64,000 nucleotides of DNA, taken from Ophiocordyceps camponoti-saundersi (nom. inval.) (taxonomy: Eukaryota > Ascomycota > Sordariomycetes > Hypocreales > Ophiocordycipitaceae). Numbering within the stretch: the stretch's first letter is position 1; every line of letters starts with the position of its first letter. Of the stretch, positions 11,455 to 23,264 are shown in pieces. Below the pieces are notes generated by a model that ran no database searches, was not told where the DNA came from, and saw only the letters and a program-made list of their open reading frames with translations. A program made the translations under genes and the position numbers. The DNA lies in the NCBI GenBank assembly GCA_003339415.1, contig PDHQ01000149.1:1-64000 (forward strand), written 5' to 3'.

Positions 11455-13042
11455 CCACCTCACAATGCGCGGTTGTATGCGGCAAGCCGCCACCACCTTG
11501 TGGTACGGGCTTGCCAGATCAGGCAAGGCATTCGTCGTTTTAGGTCCGCGAAGGGCCCAAGCCGCTGGGCCCTGGTCCGCGTCTTCAACCGGGTTGCTAA
11601 GCATCTACTAGGCCGCGGTAGGTTAAATCAAGCGCAGCAAGACTGACTCTTGTTGGAACGAAGAGAGAGGAGAGAGAGAGAGAGAGAGCAGACGACATTG
11701 TATGTACATAACAGGCTTGCAGATCCTGCCCCTTTCCACCCCACTTTTTCAGACTTGGCTTTTTATCTAAGGTATGTGTTTTCTTTTTGGTTGGTTTTGG
11801 TTTGATTTTCTTCCCCTGGTTTTTTTTTCTTCTCTCTTTCTCTCTTTCTCTTCTTCATTCCTTCTTCCCGCTTGCTGCGCCACTGAACGGGATGAGACGA
11901 TGTGAGCCACAGCCACAACTGGAGACGGGAGACGTTCAATGTGCCGATGCAAATCCGTGTAATCCGTACCCGTAATCTGCACACGAAAAACGACAAAGAG
12001 AAAGAGAAAGAAAAGGTGGGAAAGAAAGAAGAGATAAGAGTACGACGACGAATACTACGATATCCTTCTTCCTCTCTTCCCCTCCCCGCGCACCACGATC
12101 CGTGCTGCAGGTACTTTCTTTTCTCCCCATCGTCGATGAATCGGCGTAGGTGAGAAGGACCCTTTTCCCCCAAGTCGCAGGCTTCGTACCGACTTACGGA
12201 TGCCGTGCGAACACGGCACGTCTCTGGCCCCCCCCCCTCCCCCCCCTCTCCCCTTGCTACCCTGAGAGGGCGTCTACAACGCTAGGCCGGTGATCTGAGA
12301 GAGGCAGATGCGCGTCAACTGGTCCCGGTGGTCTGGGTTGATGGTGAAAAGATGGGGGGAGGGGAAAGGGGGGGGGAAGGGGGGGAATAGGATGGGAGGG
12401 GGAAGTTGGTTTTTTTTTTCTCCTATACCGACCAACCTCAGGTATGAATGGATGGATGTATGTAATAGGTACGGATATATATGTGTAGATTGGTAGGTTA
12501 GTCGTCAGGTAGGTGAGTAGGTAGGTAAAAAAAAAAAAAACCTGGGGATCAAAGCTGTCTGATGCACCTTGATTCTCTTAGGGGCCCTGTAATCGTGCCT
12601 CGACTGTCGGGAACAAAGAAGCAACGCTCGGCCCGCGTGGCCTCGGGGGTGGATCCAACAAAGCGTCGCAACGCAGTCCGACATGATACGGCCAGCGGCT
12701 TGCGTGCCGGGGAGCCGATGTGCGATGCCCAATGAAGAGTGCAGGGCAGATGCCAAGAAGCAGCAACCGGTCCCAGGGAACGAGATGGGGCTTAAAAGAA
12801 AGCCGGGAGGCATAACGAACAAGGTTTTTTTGGTCACTAACGGGAGGGGGTTGGAGGGGGGGGGCGTCTCTCTCTTTCTTTGGCTCTATTCTCTCTTGTT
12901 TGTCCCTTTCTCTCCCTTTCTGTCCCAACTGTATTCTCTCTCTCTCTCTCTCTCTTCCTCAGAGCCTCTCTCACTGTACATCCATACCTAGGTAGGTAGG
13001 CAGGCAGGCAGCTAGGTGTAGTATGTACAATGCATGCCTGCA

Positions 13043-13117
13043 TGCATGTTGCATGTATGTATGTATGTATGTATGTACATATGTGTGTGTGTGTGTGTGT
13101 GTCTGTGTGTCGGTGGG
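13043..13117. repeat. (GTAT)n/(GT)n compound microsatellite
   Basis: Tandem GTAT units followed by a perfect GT run near 13083-13102. Confidence 0.85.
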
Positions 13118-13916
13118 TGTCTGTGCTGCATTCACACTCAGGCCCGAACAAGCGAGAATGAGAGAGAAGAAACAGATAGACGTACCCAACAGAGTTCGTT
13201 TTCGGCGTCCAACGGCCCCAGTCTGCCGGAGACGGGCCTGAAAGAGGAACTCATGGTCCGCGAATGCACGTTGTTGTGTGTCTCTGTGTGAGTGAGAGAG
13301 AGTGTAGAGTGTTGTATGTAGCATGTAGAGAACATACATAGAGTCTAGAGTGCGTGTGCGTGTGTGCGTGCGTGTGTGTGTGGAGGTGGGTGCCGGAAGG
13401 GCCCGGGCCCGCCCGCACGTCGCGCGGTTATCGCCCATGCATCATTCTGCGTAGCATGGATGGAGGGTTGAGAAAAGCTGCCAGGCTTGGGGCTGGACCG
13501 AGCGGGCAGCAGTTGGAGGCGGCTTGGCTTGACCGGGTACAGATTGTGCAACGCAGATCCTTACTAGCTCAGGTAAGGCACGGACATACCCACGATCTCT
13601 GTTTGTTTCGACGATACGAAGAGATGGAAACCAGGTAATGAACCGAGACTCTGCTACTACCACCACCACCACCGACGGCGGCGGCGACATCCATCCATCC
13701 GGTGCCAATGCAAAGGCAGATGAAGGAAAGAATGAGAGATGCGAAGGGGGAGATGGGTGACGAAGCAAAGCCGGATCGGTGAGTGATTATGATTTCCCGG
13801 CCAGTTGACGACGATGATGATGATGACTTCCTTGATGGCACATGGCGACTGGGTTGTGATGGGCTGACGGGGCGGCGCTAAAGAGGAGGCTCAAGGGGGG
13901 GAGGAGATGTGGAAAA

Positions 13917-13940
13917 GGGGGGGGGGGGGGGGGGGGGGGG
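13917..13940. repeat. G24 homopolymer
   Basis: Twenty-four consecutive G, followed after a C by further G-rich sequence. Similar G tracts occur at 14592-14610 and 39614-39630. Confidence 0.9.
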
Positions 13941-14023
13941 CGGAGAGAGGGGCGTGTCCTCTACAACAAGAATAAGTGACAGACAGAGAAGAGAGAGGCA
14001 AAGAAGAAAAAAAAGGGGGGGCA

Positions 14024-14060
14024 AGAGGAGGAGGAGGAGGAGGAGGAGGAGGAGGAGGAT
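14024..14060. repeat. (AGG)n trinucleotide repeat
   Basis: Twelve tandem GGA/AGG units in a purine-rich stretch. Confidence 0.9.
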
Positions 14061-15380
14061 GGATGGCGTCGCGAGGGCCTGCGCCCCTCATTGTGGTAGT
14101 CTGGTAGACGAATCGTCTCGTTCGCCCCCGCCCTTGTCCATGCTTCACCAAGCCGCCCCTCGGACACGGTGCGGTGGAGAAGATTCTCAATTTCTTTCCC
14201 TTCTTCTTTCTATCGATCTTTCTCATTATTTCCGGTCTTTTTCGCTTATTTCTCTATCTGTTCTCCTTCCCCTTTCCCCTCGGTGAATATTTTCAAGAGC
14301 GCGTGTTCGTGAGACGAGGGGCAAAGAGGCGCGGAAAACCGGGGGTGAGGGGTGAGAGAGAGAGGGGGGGGGAGGATAATTCGGTGGTGGTGAGTGGGGG
14401 AGTGAGTGAGTGAGCAGGCCGCGATAGCCGACAGTGCCACTGTCACTCACGGAGCAAATGTCGCAGGACGAGGTCGCGGCCGTACCGCACCGTACCGTAC
14501 ACTCCTGCTACCGTCAGGATGCTGCAGCGCCTCGGGGTGGCCAGGGTGTGAATGTGGCCACCGGGGGAAATGGGGGGAGAGAGAGAGAGGAGGGGGGGGG
14601 GGGGGGGGGTTCTCACAAAAGCAAAGTCGCTGTGGTCGTCTGAGGAAGAAGGGGGGGGGGGGGGACCTTGGGGCGCGATGGCAGGCGTTGCTCGGGAAGA
14701 GCTGGGCTTCGTTTCTGGGCTGTGCATGTGGTGGAGAGCAGACGCACAGATTTTTGCCATGGACTGGGCTGGAACAGGCATCGGGGTAAATCGTCGAAGC
14801 TGGCTGGTGCTTCTTCTTCTTCTTCGTCGTCGACTGTTTTTACATCTTGTGTGAGCAATTCATATCTGTGCGCGCCCAATTAAGCCCCCCCCGTTCCGGA
14901 GGTCCGGAGGCGGCGGCCAGACACGGTTGCGGCGCCGGAGGGAGCCCCGGGTCGCCGCCGGGCGGAAGGATCGTAGAACAGGTAGGCAGGAGTAGGTAGG
15001 GATGGAGGGCGAATGCAAGCAGACAGGCCGCGGAGCCAGTCGTTATCTGTAGCACGCGAGCTGCAGGGACGGGGGTAGCTGGGAACTTCTTCTTTCTCTC
15101 TTTTCCATCTCTCTCTTTTTACTCTTTCGTCCGTCAACCTCATTCTCACTCTGACTCTCACTCTTACATACACTCTCAGCCTTTCGAGGCCGTCTGTCCA
15201 GACTGGGTCTTCCTCTCCCCCCCTGCCCGGTCTTTCCCACCCCCCCCGGCCTGAACGACCATGCGACGGCCGACATTGTACCTTTTTACACACAATTTGT
15301 GCAGAGTAGAATGTTGTATGCATGTTTTTATGTATGTACATTCATTCATTCAGTTAGCCAAAATCGCGACAGTGGGATAG

Positions 15381-15486
15381 ATGCCCTTCTCTTCCTCCTT
15401 CTCCTCCTCGTCCTCGTCCTCGTCCTCCTCCTCTTCTTGCTCCTTCTCCTCGTCCTCCTCGTCCTTCTTTCCCCCCTCCTCCCCTC
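15381..15486. repeat. TCC/TCG pyrimidine-rich repeat tract
   Basis: About 100 bp of TCC, TCG and CTT units. It encodes poly-Ser in one frame and poly-Leu in another, which argues against coding. Confidence 0.85.
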
Positions 15487-16651
15487 CTCGTCAGTCGCCA
15501 ATTGCCCCGCGCAGCCAGAGGGCGACAGGCGCGAAAGCGACACGGGACGTCCGACCCAACGGCTCCATCGACGTCTCATCGCGTCCGCGCGCGCCGCGGT
15601 GCGATCCCTACAGCAGCGCTAATAAACGGCCCAAACGGTGGCCCTCAGTCCGTTGGCTGTCGTTGGGTGGGCGGCCTGGTACCGCTGAGTTGCCGACCAG
15701 GTACCTGTTAGCGCCCGCGGCCCGCGACAAGGCACCTCGGCTGGCGCTGGGCGGTACGCGTCACGTCTTTACACGCCTCCCCCCCCCCGCATCCCTTCAC
15801 CTCGTTCACCCCCTCCCACCCCTTCCAAATCCACATCCTCGTCTCCTCCGCATCCACTCGCTCGCCTCTCCCCGCGCCACACCCCCCCCCCCCCCCCCGG
15901 TGGGTTTTTTTTTTCTCAATCCCCTGCTGCTCATGCTGATGAGGTGCCGCCGCTGTCGCTGTAGCTGCCGCCGCTGCTGCTGTCGCCGTCTCTGGCGCCG
16001 GGGCCCCTTGGCGCGCCCCTGGGGGGGGGAGATGGGGGGATGGGGGGATGGGGGGGGGGGGATGATGAGAGAGAGCAGCGGAGAGCAACCAGACTAGCCC
16101 ATCTCTTGCCCCCCCCCCCCCCAGCTGAAGCTCGTCTGCCGGGGCGCTCTTCTTGATCTCTCGCGCGGCAGGGGTCGTTCCTCGTCCGTCACCCTGGCCA
16201 CCCATTACTCGTTGCACCGACGACACGTCCTCTTGTGCCCTTCTTCTACCCGCCACGCCCCTCGCTCAACCTTCCGATCCCTCGCGAACCTTCTTCTTCG
16301 TCCAAAGCCCTGTGCTCCCTTGACGAATCTCGTCTCGAGAGGGCAGAACTTTGAGTGAGCTGTGTCTCACCACCGGCTAGCCCTTCAACTTCTGCATCGC
16401 GGCTCCGCTTACACGTCTTCCCTCGCCTGTCTCTTTAAGAAGAAGCCGGCCCTCACCTCCACGCCCCCCTCCCCCCCCTCTTCTTACCCAAGTCCTTTCG
16501 ACGCTTGTCCGTTCTTTAGCAAGCACCGCCTACCTGGCGTTGGCTTACACGCTCTTTTACCCGGCTCTCATATACACACTCTCTCTTTATACATCTCCCA
16601 TCACCGCCATTCTTTGACTTCCCGGGCAGTCCATCAGCCTGCCCTCTCATC

Positions 16652-18357
16652 ATGGGGTCCTTCTCTCCCTCTCAGTGGTCCTCATGGGCTTATTCTGCGG
16701 CCCTCGACGATCCTTTCTCGCCTTACACCCAGATCTCCGCCTTTCCCGGCTACCTGGCAGACTCCATGGACGCTTACCAGACTCACCACAACCGTCATCT
16801 TGTTCACCAACATCACATGTCCAGAGCCACCGAGTCTAAGCCCCGACTGTCCAAGGATGAGGTAGAGGTGCTCGAAGCCGAGTTTCAAAAGAACCACAAG
16901 CCCAGTAGCAGTACGAAAAAGGCCCTCGCCGAGTCAATGCGTGTTGACAATGCCCGCATCAATGTAATTACCCATGACCATCTCAACGGCTCTTACCGTC
17001 ACCAGGCTAACTCGTGCAGAACTGGTTTCAGAACAGACGTGCTCGGGAGAAGAAGGAGAACAACATTCGCGAGTATGAGGCAAAGCAGCGGTTGGAAAAG
17101 GACAAGGCCGAAGCTGAGCCGGCAGTGGTCCGTCAGCCGGACACGGCCCGCCAACGCGATCTCGTTGCTTCAAGCGCACCCTTCCCGGAAGCCAGCTCCA
17201 GGATCCGCATGGAGGCACCCTCGTCGCCGTCTGCACACTCCGTACAGGACGCCTCCAGTGACACGACTGAGCCGAGCCAGGCCGCCGACCTGGCCCTGTC
17301 TGATCGCTCGCCACATCGCTCCAGTCCCCAGAACAGACCAGTCACCCCCGACTTCTCCAACGGACAGGACGATCAAATCATGATGACAGGACTAGAGAGC
17401 TACCTCAACTCTTCTGATTTCTCCAACGGCCTGCCCCTGAGCGAGTCCGAGCTCCTGCTGTCGGCGGGCGCCAAGTCTGTGTCGGGCCAGCTCTTCGGTT
17501 ACTACCACGGCTTCATGGGCGATGCTGGTCAAGACGCCCAGACGCCGGCCGCCGCTCTTGCCCAGCTCTCACCCATGGCCGACGACTCGCAACCGCCATC
17601 GCCCCAGGCCTCGGACGTTGCCTCTCGTCGAAACCGCCGGCCAGCGCCGTTGTCCATCTCTGGCGCCCGCAGCCTCACCAGTCCCTACACGCCAAGTTCG
17701 GCCACCGACGCGGATGCCAGGGGCGATCGCACCAGCCCTCTGCGTCGTGTGGCTTCCGCTTCCGGCTCACGGGTGAGGAAAGCCGTGACGACGCCGCGGA
17801 GCCCCTTCTTCGACGCGGCAGCCGACGTCGGATCTCGCTCGAGACGCTCACCCAGCTTGGCCGCCCCTCCCCATGTCAGGGCGCCCCTGACGCCGGACAC
17901 GCCCGTCGGCCTTCACCAGCAGGCCCTGGCGGACGGATCCTTCTCCTACGCCCTGGACGGCAAGTTCGTGCCGGCAGACCTGGCCCTCCATGACCCCACG
18001 CTGAGGACGCCGCCGGCGACGCCGGGATTCATGGAGAGCCTCTTCAGCCTGGGCGCAGGATACGACATGTCCATCTCGGAGGAGGCTCTCATCAGTCCCG
18101 CCATTAGCGGCATGCCGACCGGCTTCGACATGTCCGGTACCACGACCGGGCTGACGGGCTTCGTCGACGGTCAGACCGGCTGCTCCAACCATCACCACAC
18201 CTCGTCGCAGCTGGGCAACGCCTACTTTGGAGGTCTGCTCGGCGGAGGTGGAGCGGCCGGGTATGGCTGGGCCGATCTCTCTGCTTCTGCTCTACCCGAG
18301 CCCGGACTACTCTCGCGACAAGCCAGCTACCACGAACACGACGTCCGCGAAACCTAA
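16652..18357 (+). CDS. HTF1: Homeobox transcription factor, Htf1 type
   Basis: Two exons, 16652-16963 and 17020-18357, encode 549 aa. The 56-bp intron (donor GTAATT, acceptor TGCAG) falls inside the homeodomain between Asn and Asn-Trp, and splicing restores the recognition helix A-R-I-N-N-W-F-Q-N-R-R-A. The homeodomain covers about residues 62-118 (K-P-R-L-S-K-D-E-V start, W-F-Q-N-R-R in helix 3). The following 430 residues are Ser/Pro/Thr-rich and probably disordered. Fungal homologues with this domain near the N-terminus (Htf1 of Fusarium, MoHox2/Htf1 of Magnaporthe) are nuclear DNA-binding proteins required for conidiation; that role is from family knowledge. The start was chosen because it begins the conserved M-G-S-F-S leader and no in-frame upstream ATG is better. 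The very long upstream noncoding DNA suggests complex regulation. The orthology call is from the homeodomain only. Confidence 0.88.
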
Positions 18358-19939
18358 CGGCGTCAAGAGACCGAAAAAGATTAATGATCCAAGTACGAGA
18401 TAGATAATGTCGAAACAAAAGCCAAGCGATTTACTCAGTCAACCGAACCCGAACAAGGAAAACGGCTGATATACTTTTTCCTGCCACCCCCTCTTCGCAT
18501 CGAGGTCGTTGAATGTACATACATACGCTTGTTTGTATTTACACGCAGTAACCCACAAGCTCGTGATTCGACGGGCACAGTTCGGTCAAGTGTGCCGGCT
18601 GTCGGCTTTCAATATCAAACGGGGACGCAACATGTTACGAACAGGGTGGGGAGGGACGAGAGGAGAGGGCGTGTCGCTTTGCCGGTTGGTTTTTCGAGGT
18701 TGACATGTATGTATGTATGTATGTGTGTATGTATATCGCCCCAGCGTGTGGAAGGGAAGGGAGTTTATTTGGGGGTCTTTTTTTTTTCTTCTTCTTCTAT
18801 TTCTTCTTCCTCTTCTTCAACTTTCTTCATCTTCTTACTTTCTGTGGCAAGGCGCTTTATTCTTGGAGCATGGGCGGAATACCCGGTTGGATAAGAGGCA
18901 AGACGACCGGGTTTGATAGGTCGACAGTCTCGACAACCCAAATGATGTGAGTCGTTTGCGGCTTCGAGGCTACAGAAGTTGTAAATAGCATCTATGCATG
19001 TATTATTGATGGCACGGCGGGGACAAGAAGTGATATCGGTCTCGGCAACCCGAAATTTTCGGTTTCTCGTATCATACAAACAAACCTACCTGTAACTACC
19101 TTCCTACCCAAGTACATTCTGTCGTGATACATTCTATACCAAACATTAATCGCAATGGGCATGTCAGGCGAGACAAGTTGGGCTGTCAAGACGAGGATGA
19201 CCCGATGAGGAGGCTAACCGCTGGGCAGCACATCCCGTGTAGCGACGGCCGCGATGGTGCCTGGCTCGGTTCCCTGGGGAAGAAGGGGGGAAAGGCAATG
19301 CTTGAGAAGGGGAGGGATGTATGTAGAGATGGTGTGATTTGCGCGAGGAGACAGAGAGCGACAAGGAAGAGAGAAAGAGAGAGATAGAGAGACATATCGA
19401 GATCAGATGAGAGAGGGAGACAGAAGTACATAGAGCGAGGGCGTGATGCGTGGGAAAGGGGAAAAGGGAACGTGACGACGCGAGCTTCCCTCGATGACGA
19501 CAGTGGATCGGAGGCACTAAAGACCTTCAGTTTGTGTGATAGATCGATTAAAGTGAGTGAAACATCATTAATTGCCTTTGTCTGTCTTGGATCTGTCTTT
19601 GATATCCAGGCCTGTGTCTCTGAGCCTCTGAGGTCACTCTGAGTGGGGTGACGTCAGTGGAGGAGCTGCTGAGAAGGGGGCGCTTAGTAACGGTCGCGTT
19701 TATTGGTCCATGTACAAGCCTGCTGTACCTGGTGTGTACGGAGTAGTAGCTCCTTCCTTACTCGTCAGCCGCCGTCTTTCGGAGAGATCCGTCCGTCCGT
19801 CCCGTCTAGTATGATTGCTCTGTGCCGGAATCATGTCAAGGCACGACTGACGCGTCTTATTTTTCTACTTCTTCTTTAAATTATTCCTTCTCATCATTTC
19901 TTAAGAGTCTCATCGTGACTTTGGCTTCAGTCGCCTTTC
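18358..19939. other. Intergenic region HTF1-SLD3
   Basis: It holds the HTF1 3' UTR, a GTAT microsatellite (about 18706-18732), a CTT-rich tract (18780-18840), a GA-rich tract (19362-19396) and, near the SLD3 start, an ACGCGT motif. No gene is supported. Confidence 0.6.
19850..19855. promoter_or_regulatory. MCB-like ACGCGT motif upstream of SLD3
   Basis: ACGCGT lies 85 bp before the SLD3 start codon. The same core recurs just inside the coding region (about 19971-19976, followed by CGCGTTCGCGT). This hexamer is the core bound by MBF in fungi at G1/S genes; function here is inferred. Confidence 0.4.
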
Positions 19940-22883
19940 ATGTCCTCCGGGACGTCGGCGGGGGCGGAAGACGCGTCGCGTTCGCGTGGCATCTTGACGC
20001 CGTCGTCAGAGGGGAGCCTCAATTGCCATGGAAGACGGCAGATGGACGATGCTGGAACCATGGAGGAGCTGCTTCGACCTTCTGTGGCTGTCAAGGTGGG
20101 TTTTTCTGATACCGTGACGTGGGGATATGACGACGTGAGGGCTCACAATCTTTCGTCGCGACAGCCTCACCCTTCCCAGCTTCATGTTCAGCCACGACTT
20201 CTGCTACCGCTGATGCTCCTTCCGAGAGAGCATCTGTCGCTAGCTTTCATCGATCTCGGTGCTTCGAATCGCGATCTGCCCCCCTCGCGTCTGTTCGAGT
20301 CCCGCGTCAAGGTGCTCGACCTCGAGAGCCGGCTCGGCGCCGCTGCCAGCATTCTCGTCGCTCGCAATGAGAGTCGCGGTACTGTCCATGTTCTCGAGAG
20401 GCAGGCCGGCGATGAGGCGCTCTACACCATGTACCAGCTGGGTTCGTGGGTTGATCTCGCCGCACTGGCAACCAAGGCGACAGCCGTCTTCTGGCAGCGG
20501 CTCCGAGTTCCGACGAGGTCGCGGCCGACGGATGACGGAGAAGAGGGATTGACTACGCCTTGTCTGTACAAGGAGCAGAAAAAGAAGCGCGCCGCCATCG
20601 AGGCTATTCAATCCTTGGTCAGGAAGCGGGCGAGGTCCCAATCCGTGTCGACGTTCGAACTCATCGATCGCCAGGTCCCGGCTGAGATGGGCGACAAGGA
20701 GGCGACTGACCCTCCTTCTGAACCGATTGTGAAGTCAGAGCAGGATCAAGGAACTACCGTCGCGACTATTACCCCGGAAGCGAGTCCAATTGCGATTAAC
20801 TTGGATGAGACGGTCTCTATGGCTCCTCCAGCCACGGCTGAGGCCATTTTTGAAAGCATTCGCTCTCAGTATCTTGACGCTCTTTACAAGTCCATGGTAT
20901 GCTTTAATCCCCCCGATCACTGTTGCTGTTGATTCAGTGCTGACCAGACTCAGGGCTCGCTGGCGTACTTTGTCAAGGGGCCCCTATCACGGGCGCGTTC
21001 GTCGTTCCAAGTAGATTTTGATTCGGGCCTGGAAATGGCCGATCTGATCGAATTCCTCAAAAGCCTGATACTCACCACGGTACAGATCGACAAGAAATAT
21101 CGTGACAGCATCCCCGATCTCATATCCAAGACGAAGCTTGGCTTTGATAGCTCCGATGAAAACAGGACTCAGAGAAAGCGGCGACCACGGAAGATGAAAG
21201 TCGGCAAGTCGGGCCTTTATCCACGAGAAGACGAGAGCATTCGCAAATGGTGGGCTTCCAAACAGCCGGAGCAGGGCGAAGACGACGACGAACCCAGGAA
21301 GCCTCAGCTCAAGTCACACCTGTCATTGCTCCGCACTCGGGAGACGCAGTTGCAGATGATCATCTGCCTAGAGATTTTGGCACTCGAACCGCTCAAGGCT
21401 GTGGCCGAGGCCGGCGAGGACAGCCTGCCGCAACTGCCCGGCCTCGAGACGACGGAAGAACAGAGGCCGCGGCAAACGAAACGCAATCGACATAATCTCC
21501 CCGTCTTGATTGACGTTCACGTCGACCGCCTGACTATCTGGCAATCGACTGCTTCGGATGAACAGCTCCTGATTGAGGACTCGCAAGTGTCCCAAGGGGG
21601 TCAATTGGACGGCCAGCTTCCGCAGAGAGCATCATCAGAGCCCCTGAAAGATTTCTGTGTGGATATCATTGTGCCCTTGTGAGTCAAAGACTGTTTCTTT
21701 ATCGTTGCCGTCTGCAGAATCGCAGCTTACGGGAAATAGTTTCTCTTCGCGTCTACCGGAGCTCTGCGATGCCATCAACCGCAAACTCGGAGGGCCCCTT
21801 ATCCTCCCTCCCACGTCATCCAAGTCGTCGAGGCGCGCACAAAGCCGGCGGGAACAGAAGCCTGGCGCGGCAGCCAAGCGGCCGGCGCCTATCAACAGGC
21901 AGACGACGCTGCAGCGCGCCCTTTCTACCGAGCAGCAGCACCGCAGGAGCGTCTCGCGGGGACCTAGCAGCGTCATCGCGCTCGCCCTCATGCGATCCGC
22001 CAAGTCGACGACGCCGGCGACCGTCAAGCGAGAAGAAAGCGCGGGGCCCGTCCCGTCCAAGGCCAGGGGTGATGTCTTGAAGCCGATAACGTCAAATCGA
22101 CCGCCTCTTCCTCACAGCTTGAGCGCGCCGGCGGTGGCCTCTGGCTCTAAGGCGAGCCAGAAGGCGCTGGTCGAGGCCGAGCTCAAGGACGCCATCTCGG
22201 CGTTGAGGAAGCCCAATCGCGACGTCGTCGGCAAGGCCATGGCTGAGGCCGACGAGCGTCGCGTTCAGGCAAGCCTCTCGGCGAAGAGTAAGCCGCAGCC
22301 CCTCGGCGGGCCCCTCCGAATGCAAGGACGGCAGAAGACGCTGACGAGACAAACTCCCATGGCAGAAGTCAAGAAAGCGGCGCCCCGAGCTTCCGTCCAG
22401 GTCAAGGCGACGCCCGCCCACGGTCGCTTCAAAGACGTGCTGGCCGCGAGCGGCAGGCGGGGCCAAGGACTGGGCCTGTTCCTGGCCAGCACGGAGGAGG
22501 AGGCCGTCCCGTCGTCGAGCGACGTCGGGAGCCTCGTGCCGTCTACGGGTCGTCGTCAGGCCCGCCGAGACGTTTTCGCCGTCGCCTCGTCTTCTCCGCC
22601 GGCGCCGCCGGCATCTGCCGTGACTTCGGCGAGGGACTCGGTCGTCTTCGCGACGCCGATGAAGCCGCCGCCCTTACCGGCTGCAGCACCCACGTCGCGC
22701 CCCAGCTTCATCCGCCGAGCTGCCACCGAAGTCCTTTCCACTTCCGTGGCGGCTGCTCCGCCTTCTTCGCCCCTTGCGGGGACGCGGTCTATCCCTCGCT
22801 CTGTTGGCGGCGCTAGAGAGGGCGGCGCTGCGTCTTCGAGCGGGATGGTTGCTGCTACGCCTGTTAAGAAGCTTCTTCGCTGA
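19940..22883 (+). CDS. SLD3: DNA replication regulator Sld3
   Basis: Three exons, 19940-20896, 20954-21678 and 21740-22883, give 941 aa. Introns are 57 bp (GTATGC..CAG) and 61 bp (GTGAGT..ATAG); both joins keep frame, and the second gives the continuous segment I-V-P-F-F-S-S-R-L-P-E. The N-terminal part contains L-M-L-L-P-R-E-H-L and F-E-S-R-V-K-V-L-D-L-E-S-R-L. The central conserved domain runs from about residue 305 (Y-L-D-A-L-Y-K-S-M) through G-P-L-S-R-A-R and R-K-W-W to L-R-T-R-E-T-Q-L-Q-M-I-I at about 450. The C-terminal 400 residues are basic, Ser/Pro/Ala-rich and disordered, with many S/T-P sites. Sld3 loads Cdc45 on the MCM helicase after CDK phosphorylation and bridges to Dpb11 (family knowledge). 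The S/T-P sites fit CDK control. Confidence 0.86.
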
Positions 22884-23264
22884 GGATCGACTGGGAGGTT
22901 TTCTTCGTGCTATCGGAAGACGGGAGGGTGGACTGATGACTGAATGACTTTGCGAAATCGACTTATGGTTCATGTTATCGTGATGACGGGGAGTGGTGTT
23001 GGGTGGTGGGATGGTGTTCCTTTTATTCTTATACCATGATATCGGGCCTGAAGTGGGAGGTCGCTGGGACATGGCAGCATCAAAACGGCGTCATAGCGTC
23101 CGGGCAGCATAGCATATGTGCGAATTCCGAATCCATAGTTGCTTTATACCATATACAATATATACCTACCTATGCATAGATATACATGTATATTTGAGGC
23201 TCTGTCAAAAGATCAATAGAGACTAGGAAGGAAGAGAGAGCATGACTTTTAAAAAAAAACATCA
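22884..23264. other. Convergent 3' region SLD3/TRS65
   Basis: A 381-bp spacer between two genes ending toward each other. It is AT-richer near 23140-23210 (TATACAATATATA), suitable for polyadenylation on both strands. Nothing else is visible. Confidence 0.6.

Larger units (their letters stand above)
8709..16651. other. Gene-free, microsatellite-rich 8-kb region
   Basis: No frame in this region carries a recognisable domain. The open frames present translate simple repeats (poly-Ser, poly-Arg, Cys/Val/Thr alternations) and occur in several frames at once, as expected from microsatellites. Base composition is normal and there is no RIP signature. The tail (about 15.5-16.65 kb) is CT-rich and probably contains the promoter and long 5' UTR of the homeobox gene. 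Recurrent motifs are TACCTACC/GGTAGGTA and the palindromic TACGGAGTA/TACTCCGTA. A noncoding transcript cannot be excluded. Confidence 0.6.

Noticed and set aside
15381..16097. 238-codon Ser/Arg/Pro-rich frame
   Set aside because: It is made of TCC/TCG repeats and C-rich runs, is open in more than one frame and has no domain.
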